Positions 28,824 to 36,892 of a stretch of DNA of 64,000 nucleotides are shown piece after piece; position 1 is the stretch's first letter, and each line of letters starts with the position of its first letter. Source of the stretch: Lujinxingia sediminis (GTDB taxonomy: Bacteria > Myxococcota_A > Bradymonadia > Bradymonadales > Bradymonadaceae). Below the pieces are notes generated by a model. That model was not told where the DNA came from. It saw only the letters and a list, made by a program, of their open reading frames with translations, and did no database searches. The stretch spans positions 124,001-188,000 of the forward strand of contig NZ_SADD01000011.1 of assembly GCF_004005565.1 (NCBI RefSeq), read 5' to 3'. Made by a program: the position numbers and the translations under genes.

Positions 28824-29705
28824 TCAAGGCGTAGTGAGGGAGGCGATCTTTTGTTCGATGGCCTTGTTATCTGGCTCCATGCTCAGGGCGAATTGAAGGT
28901 TTTGGAGAGCCGCGTCGGGGTTGCCGATGGCGAGGTCGCGTTGTGCGAGCTTGAGGAAGCGTTTTGCCTGGGGGTTGTTCGAGAGTTCGTCGAGCGAGCG
29001 AGGGCCGCGTTCGGAGGGGTTTGATGTTTCGGAGTCGAGGCGGAGTTCGCCGCGCGCGAGAGCCTGCTCGTAGAGGGAGCGGAGGCGTCGATCGGAGATG
29101 ACGGCATACGCTTCGGTAAGGAGTTTGTAAAAGGCGTTCACGTGATCGTAGAGGGCCTGTCCCCAGCGTTCTGATTTGTACTGGTCGTAGCGGTCGGGGT
29201 GAAAGCGAAGGCTGAGGGCGTCGAAGGCTTTGACGATTTTGTGGTGGGGCGCGCCGTTGTTGAGTCCCATGAGTTGGAAGTAGCTCTGGGAGGGGGCGCG
29301 CTGCAGGCGCAGTTTGGTTTCGTTGTAGAAGGCGCGCCACTGCTCAAGGTCAGCCTGTGAGTGGTGTCTGGGGAGCAGGGCGTTGAGTGCGTTTCGGAAA
29401 ACGGGGCCCGGCACCGGGTAGCGAAGAGAGCGTGAGACGGGGGCGTTTGCGGGGGCCTGGTCCTGGTAGAGCAGGAGGATGGGGAGTTCGGGGAGGTGCG
29501 AACGAAGCTCGGAGAGCAGTTGGGCCGTTGCCTGGTCAGCCAGGTGCGCGTGTACGATGGCTGCGGCTACGGGACGCCCCACGAGTTTAGGCGCGATGCC
29601 GGTGCCCTTGCGGGTTGCGACGGGTTTGAATCGGCCGGCGGGCAGGTCGGCCAGGATTCGCTTGAGGAGATCGACATCGCCGCAGGCCACGAGGAGTTCG
29701 TTCAT
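28824..29705 (-). CDS. J-domain protein with receiver-like N-terminus and TPR
   Basis: 293 residues. Residues 140-215 form a J-domain with the essential HPD at 169-171 and flanking helices, so it probably stimulates a DnaK ATPase. The first 115 residues look like a degenerate response-regulator fold (beta strands ELLVACG, AAIVHAH, PILLLYQ) without the usual paired acids and with His/Ala at the phospho-Asp position. The last 45 residues resemble one TPR. Not DnaJ itself: no Gly/Phe region or zinc fingers. Function unknown beyond chaperone coupling. Confidence 0.8.
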   Translation of the reverse strand: MNELLVACGDVDLLKRILADLPAGRFKPVATRKGTGIAPKLVGRPVAAAIVHAHLADQATAQLLSELRSHLPELPILLLYQDQAPANAPVSRSLRYPVPGPVFRNALNALLPRHHSQADLEQWRAFYNETKLRLQRAPSQSYFQLMGLNNGAPHHKIVKAFDALSLRFHPDRYDQYKSERWGQALYDHVNAFYKLLTEAYAVISDRRLRSLYEQALARGELRLDSETSNPSERGPRSLDELSNNPQAKRFLKLAQRDLAIGNPDAALQNLQFALSMEPDNKAIEQKIASLTTP

Positions 29706-30089
29706 GGTGCACTCAAGCAGGGGAGAGGTAAGAGGGGTCGCGGGGAGAGTCCGGGGGAAGACGCTGTAGATGCAGTGCAGAGAGTGAGTACAAGATTTTG
29801 GGGGAAACGGAAAGGAGTGCGGGTGGGGAAGCTCGGATGGATACGTCTGGCTGCATGCTGAGAGCCACCGTGGATGTCACGTCTGCTGCGTTGAGAGGGC
29901 CTGGGTCAGCGTTGGCAAGCATCGACGATGCCTGAAGTATCTCCTTTCGTTTTGCGCCTTGCGCGGGGCGCTTCCGGCTTCGCTGCCATCGCCAGCAACA
30001 TCTGCTCACGGCATTGTAAGGTGTCGGGCGAGGTTTGGCAGGCGAGGGGGATCTCGTGAAAGGCTCGGCCAGGGGGGGGGAATGGGATC
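29706..30089. other. Gene-free stretch before the 42-bp array
   Basis: 384 bp upstream of both the J-domain gene and the repeat ORF. It includes a short inverted repeat GCATCG-A-CGATGC near 29929-29941. Weak repeat-like sequence (about 30018-30089) suggests that decayed units extend left of the array. Frames open here are irregular and not convincing. Confidence 0.55.
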
Positions 30090-30611
30090 GTGGGAGCGAC
30101 AAACTCGGTGGCGGGGGATGTGGACCGGGTCAGGGGCGCGAAAGTCTCGGTTGCCGGGGTTGTGAACAGAGTGAGCACCTCGAAAGTCTCGGTTGCCGAG
30201 GTTGTGAACAGAGTGAGCACCTCGAAAGCCTCGGTTGCCGAGGTTGTGAACAGAGTGAGCACCTCGAAAGTCTCGGTTGCCGAGATTGTGAACAGAGTGA
30301 GCGCCTCGAAAGTCTCGGTTGCCGAGATTGTGAACAGAGTGAGCACCTCGAAAGTCTCGGTTGCCGAGATTGTGAACAGAGTGAGCGCCTTGAAAGTCTC
30401 GGTCGCCGAGGTTGTGAACAGAGTGAGCACCTCGAAAGTCTCGGTTGCCGAGGTTGCGGATAGGCCAGGGGCCGCGAACGTCTCGGTCTTCGGGAGTGTG
30501 ACGAGGTATTCGCAAACGAAAGCGTTGGTTGTTGAGGGGGGGAAGGTGAAGGGGGGCGCGAAAGTCTCGCTTTCCGAGGCTCGGCTCTGGGCGACGGCCC
30601 TCAGGCCATGA
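30090..30611 (+). CDS. Candidate 14-residue-repeat protein encoded by a 42-bp array
   Basis: No family recognised. The frame starts at GTG 30090 (only a G-run as ribosome-binding site) and stops at TGA 30609-30611, giving 173 residues: twelve 14-residue units with consensus KVSVAEVVNRVSTS. Outer units are diverged but keep the Val pattern and many changes are synonymous: comparing units at 30096 and 30138, GTG/GTT, GCG/GCC, CGG/AGA and GTC/GTG all keep the residue; at 30474 Ser is kept as TCG against AGC. This favours real translation in this frame. The Val spacing suggests amphipathic helix or coiled coil. No signal peptide. Opposite-strand frames are also open, so strand is not certain. Confidence 0.5.
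   Translation: MGATNSVAGDVDRVRGAKVSVAGVVNRVSTSKVSVAEVVNRVSTSKASVAEVVNRVSTSKVSVAEIVNRVSASKVSVAEIVNRVSTSKVSVAEIVNRVSALKVSVAEVVNRVSTSKVSVAEVADRPGAANVSVFGSVTRYSQTKALVVEGGKVKGGAKVSLSEARLWATALRP
30097..30600 (+). repeat. Tandem array of twelve 42-bp units
   Basis: Units begin at 30097 and every 42 bp to 30559, in perfect phase with no insertion or deletion over 504 bp. Units at 30139-30474 are nearly identical; those at 30097, 30475, 30517 and 30559 are diverged. The consensus begins CGAAAGTCTCGGTTGCCGAG, and each core unit holds the hairpin CTCGG-TTG-CCGAG. There are no unique spacers, so it is not a CRISPR array. The unit length is a multiple of three, which keeps several frames open. Confidence 0.97.
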
Positions 30612-31022
30612 GAGGCTGATGTTGTGGCGGGGTTGCATTGGAACGCTGTGAGCAGAGGTTGATGGCGCGTCTGATGCGTTGGAGAGCCTCCATCGACATC
30701 CCTATCAGGTCAGGGCGTCATGCGGAGAGGTCAGGGATCTGGTGGGGATGGCGGGTTTGATCGGTTCGCGGTTCGGTGGGCCCGATATGTCGGGTTGCGG
30801 GTGTCGTGGACGGCAAAGGGGGAGGATGATGAAGGTGAGGACGTTGCAGGTGCCGGGAACCGAACGACGTGAGGAGGTCGGGTGCCGGGTGTTGGGCGAA
30901 GATGAGAGTAGGCGCTGGCCGGGGGGATGTTGCTGTCGAAAGGGATTGCTTGATGTGGCGCGGAAAAAGGTGAAGCAGTGCAGAGGAAGGTGCGAGTTAT
31001 GTGCGACGACGTCGGGGTGAAG
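30612..31022. other. Gene-free stretch after the array
   Basis: About 410 bp. An ATG at 30826 next to GGGGAGG opens a 64-codon, Cys-rich frame to 31020, but its ribosome-binding site is too close and codon use is irregular, so I do not call it. Otherwise nothing is seen before the galU promoter. Confidence 0.55.
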
Positions 31023-31050
31023 TTGACACCTGCGGGCGCTGCGCGATAAT
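31023..31050 (+). promoter_or_regulatory. Sigma-70-type promoter of galU
   Basis: TTGACA at 31023-31028 (perfect -35) and GATAAT at 31045-31050 (five of six -10 bases) with a 16-bp spacer. Predicted start near 31057, about 80 nt before the galU ATG. Confidence 0.75.
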
Positions 31051-31137
31051 CGCGGGCTGCTCGAACGTGGCGATGCGCGGGGAGTTTGTGGAGCGTTCGC
31101 CGATGATGACATGACCCAAGACTTGAGGCGAAACGAG

Positions 31138-32046
31138 ATGGTTCCGAACCCCGAAAAGAAGACGGTTCGCAAGGCAGTGATTCCGGTAGCGGGTTTTGGG
31201 ACGCGGCTATTGCCGGTGACCAAGTCGGTACCGAAGGAGTTGTTGCCGGTGGTCGATGTGCCGGCGATTCAGGTGGTGGTTGAGGAGTGTGTGCAGGCGG
31301 GGATCGAGGAGGTTATTCTCATCACGGGGCGGGGCAAAGGAGGGGTTGAAGATCACTTCGACTACAACTTTGAGTTGGAGAATATCCTGGAGGTGAGGGG
31401 AAAGGTTGAAGAGTTGGAGCGTGTGCGCTCGATCAGCCAGATGATTCGTACAGTGGCGATTCGCCAGAAGAAGCCGCTGGGGCTGGGGCATGCGATCTTG
31501 TGCGCGCGGGAGGTTGTGGGGGACGAACCTTTTGTGGTGGTGCTTCCCGACGATTTGATCGGCTCGAGTCCGTCGGTGACGCGGCAGTTGATCGAGGTGT
31601 ATGAGCGCTACGGGCAGGCGGTGGTGAGTGTGATGCCGGTGGGGCGAGAGGAGGTTTCGCGTTACGGGATCATCACCGGGGAGAACTGGGCGCCGGGGTT
31701 GCACCGCGTGAGAGGCATCGTAGAGAAGCCGGAGATGGATGTGGCGCCTTCGAACCTTGCGGTGATCGGGCGCTATCTACTGCCGCCGGTGATATTTGAT
31801 ATGCTGGCGGAGGTGGAGCCGGACAGCTCCGGGGAGATTCAGCTCACGGATGCTCTGAGTCGATTGAGTCGGGAGCGTGCGTTGGTGGGGTACGAGTTTA
31901 AGGGGCGCCGTCATGATATCGGGGATAAGCTGGGCTTCTTGACGGCGAACATCTCGTATGGTCTTCGGCATCCAGAGTTGGGACCGAAGTTGTTGGAGTA
32001 TCTGCGTCGGAAGGTACGCGAGGCCGATGAGGCCGATGGGAAGTAA
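31138..32046 (+). CDS. galU: UTP-glucose-1-phosphate uridylyltransferase
   Basis: Makes UDP-glucose for envelope polysaccharides. 302 residues with the GalU N-terminus KAVIPVAGFGTRLLP and TKSVPKELLPV, GHAILCAREVVGDEPF near 117-132 and VEKPE near 195. Two ATGs are in frame; 31138 is preferred because it gives the usual short lead and GAGG lies upstream, while 31111 would add nine residues. A strong promoter match lies at 31023-31050. The next gene starts inside its last codons. Confidence 0.95.
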   Translation: MVPNPEKKTVRKAVIPVAGFGTRLLPVTKSVPKELLPVVDVPAIQVVVEECVQAGIEEVILITGRGKGGVEDHFDYNFELENILEVRGKVEELERVRSISQMIRTVAIRQKKPLGLGHAILCAREVVGDEPFVVVLPDDLIGSSPSVTRQLIEVYERYGQAVVSVMPVGREEVSRYGIITGENWAPGLHRVRGIVEKPEMDVAPSNLAVIGRYLLPPVIFDMLAEVEPDSSGEIQLTDALSRLSRERALVGYEFKGRRHDIGDKLGFLTANISYGLRHPELGPKLLEYLRRKVREADEADGK

Positions 32047-32611
32047 GGGCGCGTTCCGGGTTGCGATGTGGGCGGTGGTGGCGGTTGTGTTTGCTTCGGA
32101 GCAGACGCAGGCGTCACCGCCGCCTTTTTTGTTCGGGGTAGAGGCTTCGGAGCCGCGGTCTGTGACGCGGGGAGCGAAGACCTGGGTGATGCGTACAGTG
32201 GAGGGGGAACTGCGCGAGTATTGTGGTCGAGGGGTGCTGCGAGATGAGCGAGGGCGTGTGGTGACGTTGAGTGCGCGCTCGGATTGGCCGTGGGGGGCGG
32301 TGTGGGCGCTGTGGTGGTCGGGAGATGTGGCGGCGAGTCTGAGAGGGCTGGGATTCGGGTTGGATGGGGATCGGGCGTGGGTGGATGTGGTGGAGGGGGA
32401 GCTTGCGTATTGTTACGGGGGTGGGGCGGTGGAGATGTGTGTGGATGAAGGGTTGCAGGAGGTTGTGTATGCGCGAGTTGTGCGAGGGAGGGAGCGCTGG
32501 GAGTTCTGGATGGATGGAGGAGGGGAGCGGGGGAGAGTTAGCCGTGATGGGGTAGTGTGGGTGCAGATGGAGGCCGCGTCCTGTGGGGGCGATGAATCGG
32601 GTGAACGTTAA
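32036..32611 (+). CDS. Exported protein of unknown function
   Basis: 191 residues beginning with a likely signal peptide (FRVAMWAVVAVVFASEQTQA, cut after QA). The mature part is Trp and Gly rich with Cys at about 65, 134, 142 and 184; no family recognised. Its ATG overlaps the galU end by 11 bp, suggesting coupled translation; an ATG at 32069 would shorten the signal. Its stop overlaps the convergent copA stop by 4 bp. Weak ribosome-binding site, so moderate confidence. Confidence 0.6.
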   Translation: MGSKGAFRVAMWAVVAVVFASEQTQASPPPFLFGVEASEPRSVTRGAKTWVMRTVEGELREYCGRGVLRDERGRVVTLSARSDWPWGAVWALWWSGDVAASLRGLGFGLDGDRAWVDVVEGELAYCYGGGAVEMCVDEGLQEVVYARVVRGRERWEFWMDGGGERGRVSRDGVVWVQMEAASCGGDESGER

Positions 32612-35600
32612 GGTTTGGTGAAGTCACGGCGTTTGAGAAGGAGAGCGTTTGTGACGACGCTGACACTGGAGAGGGCCATGGCCAGTGCGGCGAAGGCGGG
32701 GCGTAGCAGGCCGAGGGCGGCGACGGGGATGAGAACGGTGTTGTAGACAAAAGCCCAGAAGAGGTTCTGGCGGATTTTGTTGTAGGTAGCTGCGGAGAGT
32801 GAGATTGCGCGGCGCACACCATCGAGGGAGGAGGTCATCAGGGTGATGTCGGCGGATTCGATGGCGACGTCAGTGCCGGAGCCGATGGCGATGCCGAGGT
32901 CGGATTGGGCCAGAGCAGGGGCGTCGTTGACGCCGTCGCCGATCATGGCGACGACTTTGTTTCCCTGGTTCTGAATGTCTTTGACGGCCGCGGCTTTATC
33001 GCCGGGGCGTACACCGGCTTTGACGCGCTCGGGGGGGATTCCGACGCGTTCGGCGATGATGCGGGCGGTCTGGAGGTTGTCGCCTGTGATGAGCCAGGTT
33101 TCGGTGCCACGCGTGTGGAGCCATTCGATGAGCGCGGGGGCATCTTGGTGGGGAGCGTCTTCGACGGCGAAGAGGGCCAGAGGGGTGTTTGGGGAGGCCA
33201 TAGCGACGACGGTTTTTCCCTGGTGTTGCAGGCGCTCGATGTCGTCGGAAGGTAAGGGGGCGCCTGTGAAGTCCTGGACCCAGGAGGGTTTGCCGATGGC
33301 GATGGTTTTCCCGTTGTGGGAGGCGGTGACACCGTCGCCGGCGATGGTTTTGAAGTTGGAGATGGAAGGTAGGGAGAGGGCGCGCTGCTGAGCAGCGCGT
33401 AGGATGGCGGTGCCGATGGGGTGTTGTCCGCCTTCTTCGATGGCGGCGGCCAGCGCGAGGTGTGCGTCGTCGGTTGCGTTGAGGGCGATGACGTCGGTCA
33501 CGGTCATGTTGCCGGTTGTGAGGGTGCCGGTTTTGTCGAAGACCACAGCGTGGAGGGCTCGCGCGCGCTCCAGGGCCTGTGCGTTGCGGATGAGGACGCC
33601 GAGGGAGGCGCCCTTGCCAGATCCGACCATCATGGCGGTGGGGGTGGCCAGGCCGAGTGCGCAGGGACAGGCGATGACCAGGACGGCGACAGCGGGGAGG
33701 ATGGCCGCGGAAGGGGTGTCGAGGACAGCCCAGGCGATGAAGGTGGCGATGGCGATGAGGATAACGGCGGGGACAAAGATGGCGGAGATGCGGTCGACGA
33801 GGCGCTGGATGTTGGCTTTTGATTCCTGAGCTTCTTCGACCTGACGGGCGATCTGGGCCAGAGCGGTGTCTTTGCCGACGCGGGTGGCGCGAAGGATGAG
33901 TTGTCCGTCGGTGGAGATGGTGCCGCCGATGACGGTGTCGCCGGGGCCACGGGTGACAGGGACGGACTCACCGGTGACCATGGCTTCGTTGACGTCGCTT
34001 TGTCCCTCGATGACTTCCGCGTCGGTGGGGATTTTCTCGCCAGCGCGCACACGCAGGAGGTCACCGGGTTGGAGTTCGGCGACGTCGACGGCGGTCCACT
34101 GGTCGTCACGTTGGACGAACGCCTGTTTTGCGCCGAGGTCGAGGAGAGCTTCGATGGCTTCGCCCGCTTTTCCTTTGGCGCGAGCTTCGAGCCATTTTCC
34201 CAGGCCGATGAGGGTGAGGATCATCGCGGCGCTTTCGAAGTAGGGGTGGGCGTGTGCGACGGCGCCTGCGATGTAGAGGACGCTGATGATCGTGGAGAAG
34301 ACGTAGGCGGTGCCAGCTCCCAGGGCGACGAGGGTGTCCATGTTGACGGCGCCGTGACGGGCGGCAGCGAAGGCGCCTTTGAAGAAGCCTTGCCCGACGT
34401 AAGCGATGACGACACCGGTGAGGTAGATGAGGGTGATGAGGCGTGTGGCTTCGGCGGCGAAGTTTGCCTGCCAGTCGAGCCACATCGGCCCCATATCGAG
34501 GAGCATGATGGGGATGGTGAGGATGACGCCGGCGATCCAGCGCTTTTTCCAGAAGTCGGCTTCGGCTTTGCGGCGCTCGCTGATGCGGGATGCGCGTGGA
34601 GGAGTGGAAGATGCGGCGTGGAGGTCGGTCACAGGCGCGGGTTCTTCGACGTCGTAGCCAGCGGCGTGGACGGCGTCGATGAGGTGCTGGTGAGAGGGTT
34701 CGACGCCGGGTTTCCAGCGCACGCGGGCCTGCTCGGTGGCGAAGTTGACGCGGGCCTCGGCGACGCCTTCGACTCTGGAGAGGGCCTCTTCGACGCGCGT
34801 GACGCAGGAAGCGCAGGTCATGCCGCGGACTTCGAGCAGATCTGCGGGAAGGTCGATGGGGGCGATCGAGGCCGAGGTGCTCTTCTCGGAGGGCAGCGGC
34901 GTCGGGGAAGGCTCAGAGGCGTCAGGTTCGTCGGTGGGGCCGTCCTCCATGAGCGTCCGGGGGGAGAGGGAGGGTTGAGGTTCGGCGTTGGAGGGGGTGG
35001 CGGGGTAGCCGGCCTCAGAGATGGCAAGGGCGATGCCGTCGGACGTGAGGTTGGCGTCGGGTGTGATGGTGACGGTGGCGCTGTTGCGCTCGCGGTCGAC
35101 GTTGTGTTCAAGGACGCCGGGGAGGTCATTGAGGGCGTGCCGGACGCGTGCGACGCATTTGCCGCAGGTCATGCCTTCAACGTGGAAGTTGAGGGTCGTG
35201 TTTGGGGCCGAGGGGGAAGCGTTGTCGAGCAGCGTGGTGGGGTAGCCGGCCTCGGAGATGGCGCGGGCGATCTCTTCGCTGGATGGGGCCTCGGAGCTGG
35301 CCAGGGTGATGTTGGCGAGGTTTTCGTCGCGGTCGACGTCGTGCTGGAGGATGCCGGGGAGGTTGTCGAGGGCGTTTTGGACGCGTGCGACGCATTTGCC
35401 GCAGGTCATGCCTTCGATGCGGAAGGTCAGAACCCGAGGGGGCGAGGCATCTGAGCCTGCGGGGGGCTCAATGAAGGAGGCAGGGTAGCCAGCGTCGGAG
35501 AGGGCTTGTGTGATCGCCGAGACCGATGGGGCATCGAGCTCCGCCAGAGTGATCCTGGCGCGTCCGGTGTGGCGGTCGACGCTGTGATCGATGACGCCGG

Positions 35601-35682
35601 GGAGGTTGTTGAGGGCGCTTTGGACGCGTGCGACGCATTTGCCGCAGGTCATGCCCTCCACGTTAAAGGTTAGCGTAGGCAT
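32608..35682 (-). CDS. copA: Copper-exporting P1B-type ATPase with four HMA domains
   Basis: 1024 residues. Four N-terminal heavy-metal domains: GMTCGKC with Cys 13/16, 93/96 and 173/176, and GMTCASC with Cys 290/293. Then eight membrane helices, TGES at 570-573, the metal-site CPC at 672-674, the phosphorylation site DKTGT at 716-720, HP at 754-755 and GDGVNDAPA in the P-domain. CPC is typical of Cu+ export. Most CopA have one or two HMA domains. It starts 30 bp after the Lgt-like gene, so they probably share a transcript. Confidence 0.95.
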   Translation of the reverse strand: MPTLTFNVEGMTCGKCVARVQSALNNLPGVIDHSVDRHTGRARITLAELDAPSVSAITQALSDAGYPASFIEPPAGSDASPPRVLTFRIEGMTCGKCVARVQNALDNLPGILQHDVDRDENLANITLASSEAPSSEEIARAISEAGYPTTLLDNASPSAPNTTLNFHVEGMTCGKCVARVRHALNDLPGVLEHNVDRERNSATVTITPDANLTSDGIALAISEAGYPATPSNAEPQPSLSPRTLMEDGPTDEPDASEPSPTPLPSEKSTSASIAPIDLPADLLEVRGMTCASCVTRVEEALSRVEGVAEARVNFATEQARVRWKPGVEPSHQHLIDAVHAAGYDVEEPAPVTDLHAASSTPPRASRISERRKAEADFWKKRWIAGVILTIPIMLLDMGPMWLDWQANFAAEATRLITLIYLTGVVIAYVGQGFFKGAFAAARHGAVNMDTLVALGAGTAYVFSTIISVLYIAGAVAHAHPYFESAAMILTLIGLGKWLEARAKGKAGEAIEALLDLGAKQAFVQRDDQWTAVDVAELQPGDLLRVRAGEKIPTDAEVIEGQSDVNEAMVTGESVPVTRGPGDTVIGGTISTDGQLILRATRVGKDTALAQIARQVEEAQESKANIQRLVDRISAIFVPAVILIAIATFIAWAVLDTPSAAILPAVAVLVIACPCALGLATPTAMMVGSGKGASLGVLIRNAQALERARALHAVVFDKTGTLTTGNMTVTDVIALNATDDAHLALAAAIEEGGQHPIGTAILRAAQQRALSLPSISNFKTIAGDGVTASHNGKTIAIGKPSWVQDFTGAPLPSDDIERLQHQGKTVVAMASPNTPLALFAVEDAPHQDAPALIEWLHTRGTETWLITGDNLQTARIIAERVGIPPERVKAGVRPGDKAAAVKDIQNQGNKVVAMIGDGVNDAPALAQSDLGIAIGSGTDVAIESADITLMTSSLDGVRRAISLSAATYNKIRQNLFWAFVYNTVLIPVAALGLLRPAFAALAMALSSVSVVTNALLLKRRDFTKP

Positions 35683-35712
35683 GGTGCACCTCCCCGGCGC
35701 ATGGGGTGTGAG

Positions 35713-36621
35713 TTACTCTGAGGACGACTCGGGCTCTTCGTCGTCTGAGGTTGATTTCTCGAGACCTTTCCAGGTTTCGAGGGGTTCGTTTCGGAGTTTC
35801 GACCAGAGGAAGAGGCCGAGGATGAACATGCCGATGGCGACCCATTGGGCGGGGGTGAGCATCAGGTAACGCGTGTCGCCGTGGAGGCCCGCCTCACCAG
35901 GGGTGACACGGAGGAAGTCGAAGAGGAAGCGGAAGGGCGCGTAGAGAAGGGGAAGCGTCCAGAGGTAGTAGCCCCGGCGCTGAGGTTTTCGGCCTTTGTA
36001 GAGGACGAAGAGGGTGAGGAAGAAGAAGATGATGGCTTCGTAGAAGCCCAGGTCATGGCGAGGCACGCCATCGGGGTATTGGAGTGCCAGGGGCCAGACT
36101 TCGGGGAGGGAATCACCGAAGATCGAACGGATCCACTCCCAGACGACGAAGTTGGTGGCATCGGCTCCGGGGTGATCGTGGACCAGGGCGCAGCCAATGC
36201 GGCCGAAGAAGAAGGCGATGGGCAGGGTAAAGGCGGCGACGTTGGACCAGCCGATGTGATCTTCGTAGGGGTTGCGTACGCGCCAGATGAGGAAGGCGAT
36301 GACCCCGCCGATCAAGCCGCCGACGCTGGAGATGGAGCCCCAGACTTTGAAGAGGACGAGGGGATCTTCGAGGATGATGTGGGGTTGGTAGGCGACGACT
36401 TCGAAGACGTGGCTGAAGCACCAGCCGAAGATGAGGAGCCACATGCCGAAGTTCTGCATGCGGTCGCCGGAGACGCCCAGGATCTTCTGGCCGCGGCTTC
36501 CGAGGATGGAGAGGGCCAGTGCGACGCCGATGGCGACGGAAAGGCCGAAGGAGTGGAGGGTGAGCGGACCCAGCTCCCAGGGGCCGAGCTGCCAGTAGGG
36601 AAGGACCCCGAGCAGGTTCAT
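35713..36621 (-). CDS. lgt: Divergent prolipoprotein diacylglyceryl transferase family protein
   Basis: 302 residues with seven or so membrane helices and the Lgt outline: LHSFGLSVAIGVALAL early, then FFFGRIGCALVHDHPG where canonical Lgt has GRIGNFxNGE. The GRIG with catalytic-region Arg is kept, but the Asn and NGE are lost and replaced by a His-rich loop, so the substrate may differ. The many lipoproteins here imply that a working Lgt exists; whether this is it is unsure. The open frame to 36756 is rejected because the membrane protein begins at 36621. Confidence 0.75.
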   Translation of the reverse strand: MNLLGVLPYWQLGPWELGPLTLHSFGLSVAIGVALALSILGSRGQKILGVSGDRMQNFGMWLLIFGWCFSHVFEVVAYQPHIILEDPLVLFKVWGSISSVGGLIGGVIAFLIWRVRNPYEDHIGWSNVAAFTLPIAFFFGRIGCALVHDHPGADATNFVVWEWIRSIFGDSLPEVWPLALQYPDGVPRHDLGFYEAIIFFFLTLFVLYKGRKPQRRGYYLWTLPLLYAPFRFLFDFLRVTPGEAGLHGDTRYLMLTPAQWVAIGMFILGLFLWSKLRNEPLETWKGLEKSTSDDEEPESSSE

Positions 36622-36892
36622 GGTGAAGCTCCAGTCAAAAGTGGCGGGCTGTGGAGGCCGTCCACGTGGATAAAAGCGCTGAACATCAGCAACATCGAAG
36701 CGTGAGATTGGGTCGGAGCGCGAAAGCAGGCCGACCGGGCGGCATGCGTACCGCATTCATGGCGAGGGTTCAATTCGCACGGGCGGTGGCTCATTCCCGT
36801 GATTGGAGGTGGTAGGGACGTTGTTGAAGGGGAAAGGTAGGCGGGGCGGTGGCAGGTAAGGGACGGGCTGGTTGTGGGGGGAGGCGTCGGAC

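Noticed and set aside
30097-30600. CRISPR array
   Set aside because: The 42-bp units abut each other with no unique spacers, and no cas gene is present.
30679-31020. 113-codon frame, Cys-rich at its end
   Set aside because: No suitable ribosome-binding site spacing, Arg-rich translation typical of random high-GC DNA, and no recognisable domain.
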